Translations under genes and position numbers: made by a program
The notes under the pieces: generated by a model
The model's database searches: none
What the model was told of the DNA's origin: nothing
What the model saw: only the letters and a program-made list of their open reading frames with translations
Origin: Acetobacterium fimetarium
GTDB taxonomy: Bacteria; Bacillota; Clostridia; Eubacteriales; Eubacteriaceae
Length of the DNA stretch: 64,000 nucleotides
Assembly (NCBI RefSeq): GCF_014284475.1
Contig: NZ_WJBC01000016.1
Coordinates: 1 to 64,000, forward strand
Direction: 5' to 3'
In this document: positions 56,510 to 64,000 of the stretch, piece by piece
Layout of the letters: every line of letters begins with the position of its first letter
Position numbering within the stretch: position 1 is the stretch's first letter

Positions 56510-57551
56510 TCAAGAGCAAAAACATCAACGACGTCCACGATATAAAGGCACTCACCCCAAAACTTACAAAGACAAGTATAAGGAACTGCAGCCGGAGAAA
56601 TATACTGATACGGTAGAAAAAGTGATTCAAAAGGGTGGCACACCGGCCGGCATGCATCGTTCGATCTGTGTCAAAGAAATATTGGAATTCCTGCAGATTG
56701 AACCCGGACAGACGGGACTGGACGCAACTCTGGGTTTCGGCGGCCATACCCAGGAAATGCTGAAATGTTTGGATTCAAAGGGGCACTTGTACGCCACGGA
56801 TGTCGATGCCATTGAGCTGCCACGCACTCAAAAGCGCCTGGAGAACCTGGGTTACGGACCCGAAATTCTGACCATCCGGCAGATGAACTTTTCCGATATC
56901 GATCGCATTGTTGCGGAATCGGGACCATTGAATTTTGTGTTGGCCGATCTGGGCGTTTCCTCAATGCAGATCGACAATCCCGAACGGGGATTTTCGTTTA
57001 AAAACGACGGACCACTGGACTTGCGCCTGAATCCCGAAAAAGGGGTATCTGCAGCTGATCGTTTAAAGACAATTTCGCAGGATGAACTGGCAGGGATGCT
57101 GGTCACAAACGCGGACGAGCCGAATGCCGACGTCATTGCACAGGCGATTATTTCTCAGCGAAATCAGGGCATCGAGATCGCGACGACGACGCAGCTTCAG
57201 CAGATTATTAAAGATGCACTCAAATCCGTTAAAGGCAGTAACGGAAAAGATGCGCTTAAAAAATCCTGTCAGCGATGCTTTCAGGCCTTGCGGATAGATG
57301 TCAATGATGAATACGAAGTGCTGTATGAATTTCTGGAAAAACTCCCGGCTGCCCTGGCAACGGGCGGGCGCGTCGCAATTCTTTCCTTCCATTCCGGCGA
57401 AGACCGTCTTGTCAAGAAATCATTTCAGCGCTTTTTCCGGGAAGGCGTCTACCGTGAAATAGCACCCGGTCCAATCCGGCCGTCACAGGAAGAATGTAGC
57501 AGCAATGGGCGCGCACGTTCGGCCAAACTGCGTTGGGCTATAAAAGCCTAG
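56502..57551 (+). CDS. rsmH: 16S rRNA m4C1402 methyltransferase RsmH (long form)
   Basis: 349 residues; ordinary RsmH has about 310. The extra part is a basic N-terminus (about 1-45, RRPRYKGTHPKTYKDKYKELQPEKY). Motifs are LDATLGFGGHTQEML (SAM site), ADLGVSSMQIDNPERGFSFKNDGPLDLR and the C-terminal ILSFHSGEDRLVKKSF. It methylates N4 of C1402 in the decoding centre. It is outside the mraZ/ftsL/division cluster where rsmH usually sits, so it may be an accessory copy. Confidence 0.9.
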   Translation: MDNQEQKHQRRPRYKGTHPKTYKDKYKELQPEKYTDTVEKVIQKGGTPAGMHRSICVKEILEFLQIEPGQTGLDATLGFGGHTQEMLKCLDSKGHLYATDVDAIELPRTQKRLENLGYGPEILTIRQMNFSDIDRIVAESGPLNFVLADLGVSSMQIDNPERGFSFKNDGPLDLRLNPEKGVSAADRLKTISQDELAGMLVTNADEPNADVIAQAIISQRNQGIEIATTTQLQQIIKDALKSVKGSNGKDALKKSCQRCFQALRIDVNDEYEVLYEFLEKLPAALATGGRVAILSFHSGEDRLVKKSFQRFFREGVYREIAPGPIRPSQEECSSNGRARSAKLRWAIKA

Positions 57552-57582
57552 CAATACTGGTCTGTGATCATGCCTGCACAAA

Positions 57583-57606
57583 AAAAATCCCCGCAAGGGG
57601 ATTTTT
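57583..57606 (+). terminator. rsmH terminator
   Basis: AAAAATCCCC-GCAA-GGGGATTTTT, a compact stem-loop with a T run, 31 bases after the stop codon. Confidence 0.85.
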
Positions 57607-57634
57607 GCTCTATTGATACAGTTTACTACTAATC

Positions 57635-57895
57635 TCAGATATCCTTTCCAATTTCCTCGTAACCAAGCAGCTCATCCATTTCTGATTTGACGGGTCGGTA
57701 TTTTGCGTGCCAGGTCATCTGATCCAGTTTTGGCTGCACTACTTCATAAATTGAACCGAACGTCAGGATTTTGCCTTTATCGCCCATCACTTCGAGAATA
57801 CCGTTCTGGTAATCATCCCTCAACACTTCACCAGTTGTTTTCGACAAATAGAGATCATCCCCAAATGTCAGTTTTCTTAAATCCAAATCGATCAT
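57635..57895 (-). CDS. small hypothetical protein (86 residues)
   Basis: A compact, acidic, soluble protein starting MIDLDLRKLTFGDDLYLS and ending near LLGYEEIGKDI. No family recognised. ATG at 57895 follows GGGAG with normal spacing; the open frame upstream to 57967 is not needed. Confidence 0.65.
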   Translation of the reverse strand: MIDLDLRKLTFGDDLYLSKTTGEVLRDDYQNGILEVMGDKGKILTFGSIYEVVQPKLDQMTWHAKYRPVKSEMDELLGYEEIGKDI

Positions 57896-58003
57896 AACTA
57901 TTCTCCCTTCATTGTATTTGCTTGAAGTTCTATTGATAGTTATACCCTCTTTTCTGGAATTATTCAATTTTATTCCAATGAAATATTGCCTCGAGCAGGC
58001 GTC

Positions 58004-58138
58004 TTAATTCTGATGGTTACAACCTTTATAAACCAGGCAGCCCGTTGCTTTACGTGGGTCCTTGAGTGTCTGCGCATCCAGGCACTCGCCATCCCGATAA
58101 TATTCACACTCCGTTTGGTTGCATTGATTATCTGTCAT
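58004..58138 (-). CDS. cysteine-rich small protein (44 residues)
   Basis: Starts MTDNQCNQTECEYYRDGECL. Five cysteines with spacing C-x4-C-x7-C-x14-C-x5-C and a final His suggest a metal-binding or Fe-S knuckle. ATG at 58138 follows AGGAG with an 8-base gap. Function unknown. Confidence 0.6.
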   Translation of the reverse strand: MTDNQCNQTECEYYRDGECLDAQTLKDPRKATGCLVYKGCNHQN

Positions 58139-58383
58139 TATCTTTCTCCTCACTTCAAAGTTACCCGCAGGCATCATTTTTAATACCATATAATTTTCAA
58201 ACCGTATATTCTATAAACACTGCTGATGAATCGCACACTCTCCTTTATCCGCCTCTTTAAACCAATTGCGATTATAACACTTTATTTGTTATTTGCATAT
58301 AATTTTCCATTTATTTCTATTTCTTGAAATTCTCTTTCGCCGATAAAACCAATCTCTTTCATCAAACTCTCATAAACTAACAA
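58139..58383. other. intergenic, no gene recognised
   Basis: A/T-rich region between divergent genes. No riboswitch signature was seen. Confidence 0.4.
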
Positions 58384-58413
58384 TTGACTGAAAGGATTTT
58401 CCCGTTGTATAAT
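58384..58413 (+). promoter_or_regulatory. promoter of the 7TM-DISM diguanylate cyclase
   Basis: TTGACT (58384-58389), an 18-bp spacer and TATAAT (58408-58413). The leader is about 140 nt, without a c-di-GMP aptamer that I can see. Confidence 0.65.
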
Positions 58414-58561
58414 AATTGCAAACATTTACATTCTTTATTTTGACAGAATGATGAACCGCTCCAAAATACCCGAGTGAACTAAGGACTATCAAAAATTGCA
58501 TCAGTCTATAGCACTGTTTATTTCCTGTTGAACCAACTTTAAGGAAAGAAGGCCGCATCCC

Positions 58562-60481
58562 ATGCGCAAACGCAGAATTCTACTACTACTTGTCATAAAC
58601 ATCTTGATTCTTCCTATTTTAAGCGGTTGTTCCAATCAGCGTTTTGAAACTTATCATAAAGCCCAAAATGGTCAGATTGATTTAAGTCAGCTCCATTTGG
58701 AAAATGAAGCGATTGATCTGGATGGAGAATGGGAATTTTTCTGGAATCAGCTCCTCGAACCGACCGAAGTGGACCAGGGAGAACTCAGCGGTTATGTCAG
58801 CTTTCCCTCCTCATGGAACAAATACGTCATCAATGGCAAAACAATTTCCGGAGACGGCTATGCGACCTACCGCCTGACATTCAATAGCTCGGACGATCGA
58901 ATTCTGGCGCTGAAGATTCCCAAAGTACGCACCGCCTACAAGCTCTGGGTCAATAATAATCTGACTGCGGCTGCCGGAGAAGTCGGAAAGACTGAGGAAT
59001 CCATGACTCCGCGGTATCTGCCTCAGGTTGTTTCCTTTAATGCGCACCAGGGCGAAAACGAGATCGTCATCCAGATGTCTAATTTTCATCTGTCCAGTGG
59101 CGGGCTGCTCAACAGCATCCAACTCGGTGGCGAATCGCAACTCCTGGGACTGCGCTATCGCGGCATTGCCTTTGATCTTTTCATTTTTGGTGCGTTGATG
59201 ATGATGGGGATTTATCATCTCGCTCTGTTTTTCTTTCGAAAAAAGGACCCATCTCCGCTGTACTTTGGCTTATTCTGCATTCTGATTGCAGTCCGTACCT
59301 TGATGGTTGGTGAAGCTTTCCTGTTCTATCTCTGGCCGGATCTGGACTTTGTGATCGCCCGCAAAATACAGACCCTGACCTACTATTTGGGAGTCCCGTT
59401 GATTCTCATGTTTTTTAAATCGATGCTGCCTGACTATTTCCATAACCAAATCGTCAGAGTCACTCAAATCCTGGCGGGAGCCTATGCGTTAGTGGTTCTT
59501 CTGACGCCGACAAACATCTATGCCGTCATCAATCCCTTCTACCAGATCTGGAGCATTTTCCTGATTGTCTATCTGTTCGCCATGCTGATTCGAATTGCTT
59601 CACACAGCCTAAAAGAGAATTGGCTGATTATACTGGGTGGTCTGGCTCTGATATTAACCAGCATCGTCGATATTATCACCCTCAGCGTCTGGATCAGCGA
59701 CAGCTGGCCGCCATTTCTGAAGATGATCTTTCAGTCAGACAACAGCAGCTCGACCGGCCAGCTGCTCTTTGCGATTGCCATTTCGTTGCTGCTGGCGAAG
59801 AACTTCTCCGACTCTCTGGAATATAAAACCGTCATGGGCGAAAAATTGACCGAAATCAACAATCATCTGGATGACCTGGTCTTTCAGCGCACGAGAGAAC
59901 TGACTGCCTCGAATGAGAAAGTCGAGCAGCAGAATTTCGAACTGGAACTGATCAATCAGGAGCTTCAAAAAATATCACTGAGAGATCCGTTAACCGAGCT
60001 GTGGAACCGGCGAAAATACGATGAAACCATACAGCTGGAATGGCGTCGGTGCATGAGATACAAAAGACCGATTTCGCTGCTGTTTATCGATGTCGATTAT
60101 TTCAAAAACTATAATGATCAGTACGGCCATGTGGCGGGTGATGAATGTCTGATAAAGATCGGAGAAACACTGAGAACAGCTTTGTCCCGTCCAACCGATA
60201 TGGTAGTCCGTTACGGCGGCGAGGAATTTATCGTGCTTCTATTAGAGACCAGCAAAGATGAGGCGATTCACATCGCAGACGTGCTGCTCCAAAAAATCAA
60301 TGCGCTTGGCATTCCCCACTTTGGATCTGTTGTAAAGGATCGCGTGACGGTCAGTATCGGCGTTTCATGCCTGATCCCGGATGCTTCTTCTAACCATGAG
60401 GAGCTGGTCAAAATCGCTGATACGGCGCTGTATCATGCGAAAACAAATGGTCGAAATCAGGTGCAGGTCTTTGGAGAATAG
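58562..60481 (+). CDS. 7TM-DISM sensor diguanylate cyclase
   Basis: 639 residues. The N-terminal signal segment ends ILSGCSN and could be a lipobox. An extracytoplasmic DISMED2-like sensor (about 25-200, with DLDGEWEFFWNQLL) is followed by seven membrane helices (about 205-420), a coiled coil (about 430-475) and a GGDEF domain with RYGGEEFIV and DVDYFKNYNDQYGHVAGDECL. The active-site variant GGEEF is functional in the family, so c-di-GMP synthesis in response to an external carbohydrate-like ligand is likely. Confidence 0.92.
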   Translation: MRKRRILLLLVINILILPILSGCSNQRFETYHKAQNGQIDLSQLHLENEAIDLDGEWEFFWNQLLEPTEVDQGELSGYVSFPSSWNKYVINGKTISGDGYATYRLTFNSSDDRILALKIPKVRTAYKLWVNNNLTAAAGEVGKTEESMTPRYLPQVVSFNAHQGENEIVIQMSNFHLSSGGLLNSIQLGGESQLLGLRYRGIAFDLFIFGALMMMGIYHLALFFFRKKDPSPLYFGLFCILIAVRTLMVGEAFLFYLWPDLDFVIARKIQTLTYYLGVPLILMFFKSMLPDYFHNQIVRVTQILAGAYALVVLLTPTNIYAVINPFYQIWSIFLIVYLFAMLIRIASHSLKENWLIILGGLALILTSIVDIITLSVWISDSWPPFLKMIFQSDNSSSTGQLLFAIAISLLLAKNFSDSLEYKTVMGEKLTEINNHLDDLVFQRTRELTASNEKVEQQNFELELINQELQKISLRDPLTELWNRRKYDETIQLEWRRCMRYKRPISLLFIDVDYFKNYNDQYGHVAGDECLIKIGETLRTALSRPTDMVVRYGGEEFIVLLLETSKDEAIHIADVLLQKINALGIPHFGSVVKDRVTVSIGVSCLIPDASSNHEELVKIADTALYHAKTNGRNQVQVFGE

Positions 60482-60499
60482 ATTTTTGAATAAATTTAA

Positions 60500-60544
60500 A
60501 AAAAGCATGCTCTCTTTAAAAACCGAGAAGCACGCTTTTTTTTT
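60500..60544. terminator. terminator between the cyclase and the HsdR-like gene
   Basis: AAAAAGCATGCTCTC...GAGAAGCACGCTTTTT, an imperfect hairpin with A and T runs on both sides. Serves convergent genes. Confidence 0.75.
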
Positions 60545-60607
60545 AAGTTGAAATCAAAGTGTTTCGACCGTTGATAGCTTTTTGCGTTATTCGATTAGTC
60601 CGGCAGT

Positions 60608-61744
60608 TCACCTCATAAAGTGCTTGACGGCATTCGCTTTTCCCGCCGGCAGGTTCTGAATCGTTGGACTGATGCCTTCGTTGTCCTGATTCTGCAAAGC
60701 CATGATGGCGTTTGGTGTCAACCAGCCCTGTCTGGCATAGGTTGAATTGACGGATTGGCCAACATCGAGGATCCAGATGCAGTAATTGTTTTCCAGCTGC
60801 TTCAGGTATCTGCAGCCGTTTATAGCAGAAAGAAATGGTAGCCTGCAGGCGTGATTCCAGGTATCAATGACGGTGCCCGTATCGGCCTCACGGAGCTCCC
60901 GCGCATAACCTTTGAACTGGCAGTTGATGACCGAGGGTATATCTTTTCCGGGGTGTCTGGCTTCGATGATACCGACGATCTTCTGCCCAATGCACAACAC
61001 ATAATCCGCAAAGTTGTTTCTGCCGAAGCTGAAATCATTCGGCCACTTTGCGATAGCTAGATTTCTTCCCTTTTCAGGCTGCACACCTCTCGTATAGCAG
61101 AGGCGGACTGAATCCGCTTCCCAACCGGCTTTTCTGAGCTGCTCGTCGATGAGATAGCGTATTTCCTTGTCGGACAGACGCAGCCGTTCGGCTGCCGATG
61201 CACCGTTTTTGATGCGCTGCATCGTCATTGCGGTCTTTTGGTAGGGCTGTTGACGCAGTCTTTCATTCAGTCTTTTGACTTCCAATTCCTGTTCCAGAAT
61301 TTTCGCTTTGGTGTCTGCCTGTCGTGAAAAGTCTTCCGGCAGGACAAAAGGTTTCAGCACATATCGACAGTCGCCGTAGGTTTGCATAAACCAGCCGCAT
61401 AAGTTGCAGGCCATCTCCAACAGTATAATACAGTCAACCGAGGAATCGTGGCCGTTTTTCATGGCATTGCTCCGCGCTTTTTGCAATACGTAGAGAATAT
61501 CATCCACCTTTTCCGGCAGCAGCCCTTCCTTTTTCAGCAGTTTGGTGCGGCTGGTGTGGGTGTTATCTGTAACTGCAGGTTTTATACCATCAAGCTTCAT
61601 CATCATACTGACGATATTTTCACTGATGAGTCCCAGTTTAATCAGACAGATGTTGCGGTCCGAGTAGAGATAGCTTTCAGCCATGGCTCCCAAATTTGAA
61701 AGGCTTGGAAAGGTCTTGTCCATAAATTCGAAATTCGACTTCAT
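60608..61744 (-). CDS. truncated type I restriction HsdR N-terminal protein
   Basis: 378 residues. An N-terminal DUF4145-like helical domain (about 15-125) and a coiled linker lead to the HsdR nuclease-fold region: ADYVLCIGQKIVGIIEARHPGKD, then LPFLSAINGCRYLKQLE...GWLTPNAIMALQNQD. Real HsdR proteins continue with some 600 residues of DEAD-box helicase; here the frame stops. The PD-(D/E)xK triad reads Asp247, Glu261 and Arg263, so the catalytic lysine is replaced. No hsdM or hsdS is nearby. It is either a decayed HsdR or a repurposed fragment. ATG follows GGGGG. Confidence 0.8.
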   Translation of the reverse strand: MKSNFEFMDKTFPSLSNLGAMAESYLYSDRNICLIKLGLISENIVSMMMKLDGIKPAVTDNTHTSRTKLLKKEGLLPEKVDDILYVLQKARSNAMKNGHDSSVDCIILLEMACNLCGWFMQTYGDCRYVLKPFVLPEDFSRQADTKAKILEQELEVKRLNERLRQQPYQKTAMTMQRIKNGASAAERLRLSDKEIRYLIDEQLRKAGWEADSVRLCYTRGVQPEKGRNLAIAKWPNDFSFGRNNFADYVLCIGQKIVGIIEARHPGKDIPSVINCQFKGYARELREADTGTVIDTWNHACRLPFLSAINGCRYLKQLENNYCIWILDVGQSVNSTYARQGWLTPNAIMALQNQDNEGISPTIQNLPAGKANAVKHFMR

Positions 61745-61757
61745 CTAAATGTCCCCC

Positions 61758-61978
61758 TCATTTTGACACCGGCAGCAGCCTGTTTATACCTGGACAGTCC
61801 GCCCACAGCAATTCGCAGAATTTCCCAGTTACTGTCTCATTGACTTTCAGGCTAACAATACCATGATCATTTACTTTCGTTTTGTCATCCTTTACATTTT
61901 AAACCAACCATCGACATAAATCAATTCATTCGTAAAAATAAATTGATTGCGAGTCCATCCGCTCAGCTGCTCACCGAT
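61758..61978 (-). pseudogene. possible decayed reading frame upstream of the HsdR-like gene
   Basis: Two minus-strand frames read as coherent protein and join after a one-base shift near 61900. The first contains GEQLSGWTRNQFIFTNELIY; the second contains VNETVTGKFCELLWADCPG and stops at 61758-61760, 13 bases before the HsdR-like ATG. Neither has a proper start. I do not recognise the family. Confidence 0.3.
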
Positions 61979-62009
61979 AAAAAAAATCTAAATTCTGACG
62001 AATTGCTTT

Positions 62010-62044
62010 AAAAAAACAGCCTCCGGCGTCGGAGGCTGTTTTTC
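62010..62044. terminator. rubrerythrin terminator
   Basis: AAAAAACAGCCTCCG and CGGAGGCTGTTTTT form a perfect stem with T tracts on both sides, just after the minus-strand rubrerythrin stop. Confidence 0.9.
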
Positions 62045-62058
62045 TTCTGCGGTTGATT

Positions 62059-62655
62059 CTAGTAGGTTTCTTCAAACAGTTCAAAATAGGCCTGGGCATG
62101 CTTGCAGGCTGGGCACAGATCCGGTGCTTCCGCGCCTTCATAAATATAGCCGCAGTTACCACATTTCCATTTAGTCGCGCCAAAACGTTTGAATGTTCTT
62201 CCCAGTTCAATATTGGCCGCCAGCTTCAGATAGCGGGTTTCATGCGCTTTTTCTGCCTTGGCAACTTCCAGCCAGGTTTCGGCAATTTCCGGGAAGCCCT
62301 CCTGTTTTGCCACTTCGGCAAATTTAGGATAGAGCTCCTTCCACTCCTCGTTTTCGCCGGATGCGGCGTGAAGCAAATTGTTTTTGGTATCACCCAGAGC
62401 GACCGGGAAGTTGGCATTGACATTGACTTCCACTGCTTCGCCCATGGAATATTCGTTGGCTACAATATGTTTGTAAAACAATTCGCCGTGTTCTTTTTCG
62501 TTGCCCGCTGTTTCGGTGAAGATATTGCTGATCTGGACATAGCCTTCCTTTTTGGCGACAGAAGCGAAAAAAGTATAACGCATCCGAGCCTGGGACTCTC
62601 CAACATAAGACTGCATTAAATTCAAAAGTGTTTGTGTACCGTTTAATTTACCCAT
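62059..62655 (-). CDS. rbr: rubrerythrin
   Basis: 198 residues. The N-terminal ferritin-like diiron domain has the ligands in YVGESQARMRYTFF, ETAGNEKEHGELF and WLEVAKAEKAHETRY. The C-terminal rubredoxin domain has CGNCGYIY and CPACKH for the Fe(Cys)4 site. It reduces peroxide in anaerobes. ATG follows AGGAG. Confidence 0.96.
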   Translation of the reverse strand: MGKLNGTQTLLNLMQSYVGESQARMRYTFFASVAKKEGYVQISNIFTETAGNEKEHGELFYKHIVANEYSMGEAVEVNVNANFPVALGDTKNNLLHAASGENEEWKELYPKFAEVAKQEGFPEIAETWLEVAKAEKAHETRYLKLAANIELGRTFKRFGATKWKCGNCGYIYEGAEAPDLCPACKHAQAYFELFEETY

Positions 62656-62693
62656 ATCTTTCTCCTTTTATAATAATTATATTCTATGCTAAC

Positions 62694-62721
62694 ATTATAT
62701 ACCCGATTGAGAAAATATCAA
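62694..62721 (-). promoter_or_regulatory. rubrerythrin promoter
   Basis: On the minus strand TTGATA (62716-62721), a 16-bp spacer and TATAAT (62694-62699). It begins right after the upstream gene's stop codon. Confidence 0.75.
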
Positions 62722-62728
62722 ACAGATT

Positions 62729-64000
62729 TTATTTCTTTTCAGAATTTAATTGATCGATGAACGCAACAAGTGCCTCGGCGGCAATATAGGGACCGTCCTG
62801 TTCACAGCCGGGAATGCCAAGCTGGGTCCGGATCATACCGATTTTCACGCCTGTTTCTTGCATTTTTCTGAAAGTCTTCTTGGCGATCTTCTCATGTTCC
62901 TCTTTCAACTGGACCGCGCCGAAAGGGTTTGCGAAATAGGTTTTTGTCATGCCCACTTCCCCGGTTGTCCCCTTGGCCATCCGTTTGCCCTCGGAAAAGA
63001 CCTCGTAGGCAGCATCCAAATCGTCAAAGAGTTCAATCGGCGGTGCTGTATCGTCAATTTTCTCGTAGTTGTTGATGTAGAAGACGAAATCCACCCGGGT
63101 TGACTTCGCAATTTCCTCATAGGTCATCTGTGGAACGATGACCCGGGCATTGACGATGTTGGGGTTCATAAAGATACTACGGTCCATCGTGTTGTAGGCA
63201 TAGCCGGGCTGAAGATCATCCAGCCGCACGAATGCGCCGATTTCGGTGCCGACCGCCATGAGATCACCCTCCTTATTGAAATGCAGCGAGCCCATATCAT
63301 CGATCAGGATGTCAAAATCGCAGGCACAGTCCTTGGGCAGTTTGTTGATGGCTTCCAGTGTTTCTGATTTTCCGGCGCCGCTGTCACCGATGAGCATGAT
63401 ATTGGCTGATTTCTTGCCATGAACCCGGATTTTTGCAAAGGCGCCGTGAACCGGCAGGGCTTTGTTTTCAATCTGAATCACGTTGTGGAGAGTCAGCAGC
63501 ATCTTTTTCATGTAGCCGAAATAGTCGATCTGGGGCAGCGCCGGCAGCAGTCCGTAATAGACATCATCCTCTTTAGCCACAAAACCAAGCTTTTCATCTT
63601 CTTCAAAAATACTTTCATCCAGACCAAAGAAAACGGCGGCATCCGGCTTCTCTTTGGTGAATTCTTCGGGCTTCGCCATTTCAAACAAGTTGAACAGCCC
63701 GGCACCCAGCGCCAGGTATTCTTTTTGCACGTAGACGATAGCCAGCAGGCGCCCGACCTTCAGCGGGATACCAAACCATTCGTCATTGGCCAGATAGAAT
63801 TTCTGCAGAATGCGTTTGTCCTTGACCGGAAATACGCCGTCACGCTTGTTGGACTGGGTGTAGAAAATAACCGGCGGCTCGAAGACCGCTTCCCAGATAT
63901 AGGGAATCTGGTACAGTGAATCATTCTTGCTTTTGACTTCACGGTCGAATTCAAAGTGATCGGCCAGAAATGCCACCTGAGCGCCACTGGGAAGCTGTCG
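62729..64000 (-). CDS. PEPCK/HPr-kinase-like P-loop protein (N-terminus outside the window)
   Basis: About 420 residues are visible; the frame stays open to the window edge without a convincing start (a GTG at 63976 lacks a ribosome site), so the gene is partial. The P-loop IMLIGDSGAGKSETLEAI resembles both the kinase-1a motif of phosphoenolpyruvate carboxykinase and the HPr kinase loop. It is followed by the acidic ILIDDMGSLHF (kinase-2-like) and ARVIVPQMTYEEI. These proteins are sometimes annotated as PEP carboxykinase in Clostridia. Whether it acts on PEP/oxaloacetate or on a protein cannot be decided. Confidence 0.6.
   Translation of the reverse strand, partial: RQLPSGAQVAFLADHFEFDREVKSKNDSLYQIPYIWEAVFEPPVIFYTQSNKRDGVFPVKDKRILQKFYLANDEWFGIPLKVGRLLAIVYVQKEYLALGAGLFNLFEMAKPEEFTKEKPDAAVFFGLDESIFEEDEKLGFVAKEDDVYYGLLPALPQIDYFGYMKKMLLTLHNVIQIENKALPVHGAFAKIRVHGKKSANIMLIGDSGAGKSETLEAINKLPKDCACDFDILIDDMGSLHFNKEGDLMAVGTEIGAFVRLDDLQPGYAYNTMDRSIFMNPNIVNARVIVPQMTYEEIAKSTRVDFVFYINNYEKIDDTAPPIELFDDLDAAYEVFSEGKRMAKGTTGEVGMTKTYFANPFGAVQLKEEHEKIAKKTFRKMQETGVKIGMIRTQLGIPGCEQDGPYIAAEALVAFIDQLNSEKK

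Noticed and set aside
58370-58558. Minus-strand 62-codon frame before the cyclase
   Set aside because: No ribosome site, and it overlaps the promoter and leader of the cyclase gene.
58420-58561. c-di-GMP riboswitch upstream of the diguanylate cyclase
   Set aside because: No GEMM-type aptamer sequence could be found in the 140-nt leader.
1-64000. CRISPR arrays, tRNA and rRNA genes
   Set aside because: No regularly spaced repeats, tRNA cloverleaf (apart from tmRNA) or rRNA segments were seen when reading through both strands.

Overview
The window looks like a chromosomal segment of an anaerobic, low-to-mid GC Firmicute of the Eubacteriaceae, most probably Acetobacterium or a close relative. 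The strongest pointer is a complete rnfCDGEAB cluster in the gene order known from Acetobacterium woodii. Rubrerythrin, many TTG/GTG starts behind strong Shine-Dalgarno sequences and a secreted ChW-repeat protein agree with this. The genus is an inference; no rRNA gene lies in the window.

Layout. 1-5.9 kb is an accessory block: a possible 5' end of a group II intron at the left edge, a DUF4143-type ATPase behind a perfect 22-bp palindrome, a frameshifted serine recombinase stub, and a McrBC-type (type IV) restriction pair whose McrB carries Mrr_N-like and EVE-like domains. 5.9-13.1 kb is a housekeeping minus-strand run: tmRNA (ssrA), smpB, rnr, mutS, miaB. 13.1-20 kb holds an sRNA candidate, a structured intergenic element and glutamate synthase (gltB-gltD). 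ybaK and a strong bidirectional terminator separate this from the Rnf operon (20.9-26.3 kb), which has a clear promoter and an intrinsic terminator inside its 5' leader, suggesting attenuation control. 26.3-33 kb contains a membrane metalloprotease-like gene, nnr (NAD(P)HX repair), a peptidoglycan-binding protein, yebC, a relQ-type alarmone synthetase, a radical SAM protein and a small P-loop protein. 33-43.4 kb holds a SpoIIE-type phosphatase, a glycolipid glycosyltransferase, degV, leuS-rnhA (leader terminator but no T-box), an alanine/ornithine-racemase-family enzyme followed by an Ldh2-type dehydrogenase, and a membrane diguanylate cyclase.

43.6-48.1 kb contains two ion-sensing riboswitch units: a NiCo (czcD) riboswitch before a P-type ATPase, and a fluoride (crcB) riboswitch before crcB, which is followed by a truncated second crcB. 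48.8-54.5 kb is rich in resistance-type functions: an ABC-F ATPase with a probable ribosome-mediated attenuator, a MarR regulator with a large MFS exporter bearing an unusual insertion of about 335 residues, and an EamA transporter. The right end holds a ChW/C39-like secreted protein, rsmH with a translationally coupled tiny ORF, a 7TM-DISM diguanylate cyclase, a truncated and catalytically altered HsdR N-terminal protein, rubrerythrin, and a PEPCK/HPrK-like P-loop protein running off the edge.

The least explained signal is a family of structured intergenic elements. Copies at 13.7 kb and 36.3 kb share sequence and show compensatory base changes in their outer stem; a related architecture lies at 42.0 kb. 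The first two sit inside the loop of a larger terminator-like stem at the 3' end of genes.
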